Below, piece by piece: positions 6,030-7,486 of a DNA stretch of 7,486 nt. The position numbers and the translations under genes were made by a program. Source of the stretch: Methanobacteriota archaeon (GTDB lineage Archaea; Hydrothermarchaeota; Hydrothermarchaeia; Hydrothermarchaeales; SZUA-236); assembly GCA_003230355.1 (NCBI GenBank), contig QIDD01000039.1:1-7486 (forward strand), written 5' to 3'. Numbering within the stretch: the stretch's first letter is position 1; the number at the start of each line of letters is the position of its first letter. Below the pieces are notes generated by a model, which was not told where the DNA came from, did no database searches, and was given only the letters and a program-made list of their open reading frames with translations.

Positions 6030-6064
6030 GAAAAAATGGGCTGCAGAACGAAAAGGTGGGTGGT

Positions 6065-6313
6065 TTATTTGTATATTTTTTTGCGATGCCCGATTTTTAA
6101 TACGAGCACTCGGAGTTGTTCTTTTGAGATGTCGATTATTACTCTGTAGTCTCCGACTCTTAATCTGAAGTAGGGTGAGCCCATGATTTTTTTAACGTTT
6201 CTATGAGGGTTTTCCCTTAAAAGTGAGACTTTCTGGTAAATCTGTTTTGCCACTGAGCGGTCAATTTTTTTTAGTTGGTTTACTGCGGATTCTGACCAGA
6301 TGACCTGGTACAT
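6065..6313 (-). CDS. relE: RelE/ParE-family toxin
   Basis: RelE-type toxins of archaea enter the ribosomal A site and cleave mRNA, arresting translation until bound by the antitoxin. At 82 aa this is the usual size. The sequence follows the family from VIWSESAVNQLKKIDRSVAK through NPHRNVKKIMGSPYFRLRVG to DYRVIIDI and KIGHRKKIYK. The basic residues likely to bind RNA are present: Arg50, Arg52 and Arg57 in the FRLRVGDYRVI strand, and His76, Arg77 and Tyr81 near the C-terminus. The ATG at 6313 directly follows the antitoxin TAA with no gap, so translation is coupled. Target and activity are inferred from family; the close ParE toxins act on gyrase instead, but the GDYRVI and GHR-K-Y features favour RelE. 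Confidence 0.9.
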   Translation of the reverse strand: MYQVIWSESAVNQLKKIDRSVAKQIYQKVSLLRENPHRNVKKIMGSPYFRLRVGDYRVIIDISKEQLRVLVLKIGHRKKIYK

Positions 6314-6532
6314 TTAGAATCCCATTTCTCTTCCAAGGTCTTCGTGGGTTTTGTATTTTCCTTTATTAATCTCCGCTGTTGAGCGTTCTATTTCCTTCTT
6401 TGTTTCGTCATTTAGCTCGGAGAGGTCTTCTAATATCCGTTCCACCACGTCGTTATAGGTTTCTCTACTGTAGAGCTTCATTTCTTCGAGGCGAGCTTTC
6501 ACGCCCTCTTTGATCTGGATTGTTGTGCTCAT
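6314..6532 (-). CDS. RelB-like antitoxin
   Basis: This is a 72-aa partner encoded immediately upstream of the RelE-like toxin, the standard antitoxin-first order. The N-terminus STTIQIKEGVKARLEEMK and then ETYNDVVERILEDL resemble small archaeal antitoxins with a beta strand and two helices that dimerise on DNA (ribbon-helix-helix type). The C-terminal EINKGKYKTHEDLGREMGF has the pattern of the RelB tail that wraps the toxin. It probably neutralises the toxin and represses the promoter at 6555-6564, perhaps through the palindrome at 6569-6584. The ATG at 6532 lies about 26-28 bases after the TATA box, giving an essentially leaderless start. Pairing is strongly supported by position; the fine family assignment is less certain. 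Confidence 0.82.
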   Translation of the reverse strand: MSTTIQIKEGVKARLEEMKLYSRETYNDVVERILEDLSELNDETKKEIERSTAEINKGKYKTHEDLGREMGF

Positions 6533-6554
6533 GCTAAAAGTTGTGTACGATTAA

Positions 6555-6564
6555 CTATTTATAG
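6555..6564 (-). promoter_or_regulatory. TATA box for the relBE-like operon
   Basis: The minus strand reads CTATAAATAG, centred near 6560. A start about 26 bases downstream falls at about 6534, within two bases of the antitoxin ATG (6532), and no Shine-Dalgarno sequence is evident. Confidence 0.6.
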
Positions 6565-6568
6565 GTTA

Positions 6569-6584
6569 CTATAGCACGCTATAG
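6569..6584. promoter_or_regulatory. Perfect inverted repeat upstream of relBE TATA box, candidate operator
   Basis: CTATAGC-AC-GCTATAG is a perfect 7-base inverted repeat with a 2-base spacer. It lies 4 bases upstream of the TATA box of the RelB/RelE-like operon, over the BRE region. ACTATA at 6585-6590 adds a partial further half-site. Antitoxins commonly bind such palindromes to repress their own promoter, so this is a plausible operator; the binding itself is inferred. Confidence 0.5.
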
Positions 6585-6615
6585 ACTATACTTTTTTAAG
6601 CTCATAGTGCAAGTG

Positions 6616-6646
6616 AAAAAAATCCCAAACTCTCTCTTGACTGGGA
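6616..6646 (-). terminator. Hairpin plus T-run terminator after the membrane protein (motif copy C)
   Basis: TGGGA at 6642-6646 and TCCCA at 6623-6627 are perfect inverted arms (5-bp stem, 14-base loop). On the minus strand they are followed directly by seven T (6622-6616). The site is about 65 bases past the membrane-protein stop (6711) and ahead of the relBE-like promoter. The full motif copy spans 6613-6670 and adds a second T run (6659-6654) and a C-rich block. Confidence 0.55.
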
Positions 6647-6710
6647 CGGGGAGAAAAAAGGGGGGTGGGAAAGAAATAAAAATTACTTTAGATTAGAGAA
6701 TTCATTCTTC

Positions 6711-7184
6711 TTATAATATGTCTCCAATTACATTCCATATACTGGCATAAAATTTTAAGAACAAATAACCATAAAATAATGAAAAGTAAATTTCTGTAAA
6801 ACCTGACTGTGAAAAAAAGGCAAAAATTCCAAAGAAAATCATCACAACAATCAAAAATGTAACTAGAAATAACAATAGGCTTCCGATTTTATTTCCAAAT
6901 GTTTTAAAGAATTTTTCAGCAATTCTATTTCGCTCTGGAAAACCCTTTTTATTGTTATAGTATGTTGTTAAAGAATCAAATGCAGTAAAAACTAAAATAA
7001 GTATGGTATCTCTCACAAAATTAAGCTCCAATATAAAGTCAAAAACGTATACAAGGAAAATTGAAGAGAGAACTGCTAATATTCCTATTATAACTTCTAG
7101 CCGTTTATCTACAAATTCATTTAAATTCATTAACGAAAAAATTGTGCTAGTTATCTTTAACTTTTTCTCCTTCTTCTTTTTCAA
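6711..7184 (-). CDS. Four-span membrane protein, possibly DUF5658-like
   Basis: An A+T-rich gene encoding up to 157 aa. A lysine-rich N-terminus is followed by hydrophobic segments at about 31-52, 57-75, 101-124 and 129-149, so four transmembrane helices are likely. Between helices 2 and 3 the segment FDSLTTYY (69-76) to GFPERNRIAEKFFKTFG (81-97) recalls the D-x-LTT...E-x-N-x-(I/L)A pattern of small DUF5658-type membrane proteins. That is a tentative resemblance and the function is unknown. The TTG start at 7184 overlaps the TGA of the upstream acetyltransferase gene; an in-frame ATG at 7130 is the alternative and keeps all four helices. Base composition differs sharply from the left side: 17 G+C of 60 at 6781-6840 against 33 of 60 in aspS at 4861-4920. 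This suggests a foreign or fast-evolving gene. Confidence 0.7.
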   Translation of the reverse strand: MKKKKEKKLKITSTIFSLMNLNEFVDKRLEVIIGILAVLSSIFLVYVFDFILELNFVRDTILILVFTAFDSLTTYYNNKKGFPERNRIAEKFFKTFGNKIGSLLLFLVTFLIVVMIFFGIFAFFSQSGFTEIYFSLFYGYLFLKFYASIWNVIGDIL

Positions 7185-7486
7185 TTTCCCCCGCTCTTCT
7201 TTGGTTTTTGAACCTCAAACCACTTCTGGTCTCCCAGCACTGCCGATGTTTCGACTTGGCGCTCAGGTATGTTCCAGTATCTTCGGAGCAAACGATCCTT
7301 CTCAACAGATGAGACCAATTTAAAGCCATGTTTTTCATAGAACTTTATCGCCCAAGTGGCGTCTGCCCACGTTCCGATTAAAACAGGTTTGTTCGTCTTC
7401 TTCCTGAGAGTCTTTAGAAGCTTTCCGCCAATCCCCTGCCGCTGCACACGGCTGCGAATGTAGGCATGCCTGATAAGTGTTACATC
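7181..7486 (-). CDS. GNAT-family N-acetyltransferase, C-terminal part, cut by window edge
   Basis: GNAT enzymes move acetyl from acetyl-CoA to an amine; the substrate here is unknown. The frame is open to the window edge, and its first visible residues DVTLIRHAYIRSRVQRQGIG contain the acetyl-CoA pyrophosphate-binding motif Q-x-x-G-x-G (QRQGIG). The GTG at 7447 is therefore an internal valine, not a start. Downstream, ADATWAIKFYEKHGFKLV is the usual GNAT AxxFYxxxGF block. The tail RYWNIPERQVETSAVL resembles a widespread group of uncharacterised GNATs. At least 101 C-terminal residues are present and the N-terminal half is missing. Its TGA (7181-7183) overlaps the possible TTG start of the membrane gene, so the two may be co-translated. 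Confidence 0.88.
   Translation of the reverse strand, partial: DVTLIRHAYIRSRVQRQGIGGKLLKTLRKKTNKPVLIGTWADATWAIKFYEKHGFKLVSSVEKDRLLRRYWNIPERQVETSAVLGDQKWFEVQKPKKSGGN

Noticed and set aside
7147..7338. 63-codon minus-strand frame overlapping the GNAT gene
   Set aside because: The GNAT frame carries the recognised QRQGIG and FYEKHGF motifs; the other frame has none.
7447..7447. GTG start of the GNAT gene
   Set aside because: Residues encoded upstream to the window edge continue the GNAT fold, so the gene is cut by the window rather than starting here.
1..7486. tRNA, rRNA, CRISPR array, insertion sequence or riboswitch
   Set aside because: By eye I saw no cloverleaf, no regularly spaced direct repeats, no transposase motifs and no recognised aptamer; a covariance-model search (tRNAscan-SE, Infernal/Rfam) would settle structured RNAs.

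Overview
The window is archaeal, most likely from a euryarchaeon. It carries tiaS, an archaea-only tRNA-modification gene, and an AspRS of the short archaeal type. Candidate TATA boxes lie about 26-27 bases upstream of several start codons, the arrangement expected for leaderless archaeal transcripts. No closer taxonomic placement is supported.

Layout. Positions 1-1428 (minus strand) hold tiaS followed by the first 54 codons of a PRPP synthetase gene. Across a divergent promoter, the plus strand carries a 41-codon single-span membrane ORF (1491-1616), purC, a small two-span membrane protein overlapping purC by 4 bases, hisD, and aspS overlapping hisD by 4 bases. Positions 5161-6710 (minus strand) hold two toxin-antitoxin pairs: VapBC-like (RHH antitoxin plus PIN toxin) and RelBE-like. 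Positions 6711-7486 (minus strand) hold an A+T-rich four-span membrane protein overlapping the end of a GNAT acetyltransferase that runs off the window.

How the genes fit together. Positions 1-5160 look like core metabolism: PRPP feeds purine and histidine synthesis (purC, hisD), and tiaS and aspS serve translation. The AspRS has His26 and Pro85, the residues associated with non-discriminating archaeal enzymes, so it may also make Asp-tRNA(Asn) for a transamidase. From 5161 on the window is accessory in character. Three gaps on the right share a T-tract/C-run motif lying just past the stop codons of minus-strand genes. Two of the three copies form a short hairpin followed by a T run, so they look like related terminators.

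I found no convincing new multi-gene system. The best leads are the unannotated 41-aa ORF, the repeated terminator-like element, the palindrome upstream of relBE, and the membrane protein/GNAT pair. Stretches without a gene over 300 bases: none.
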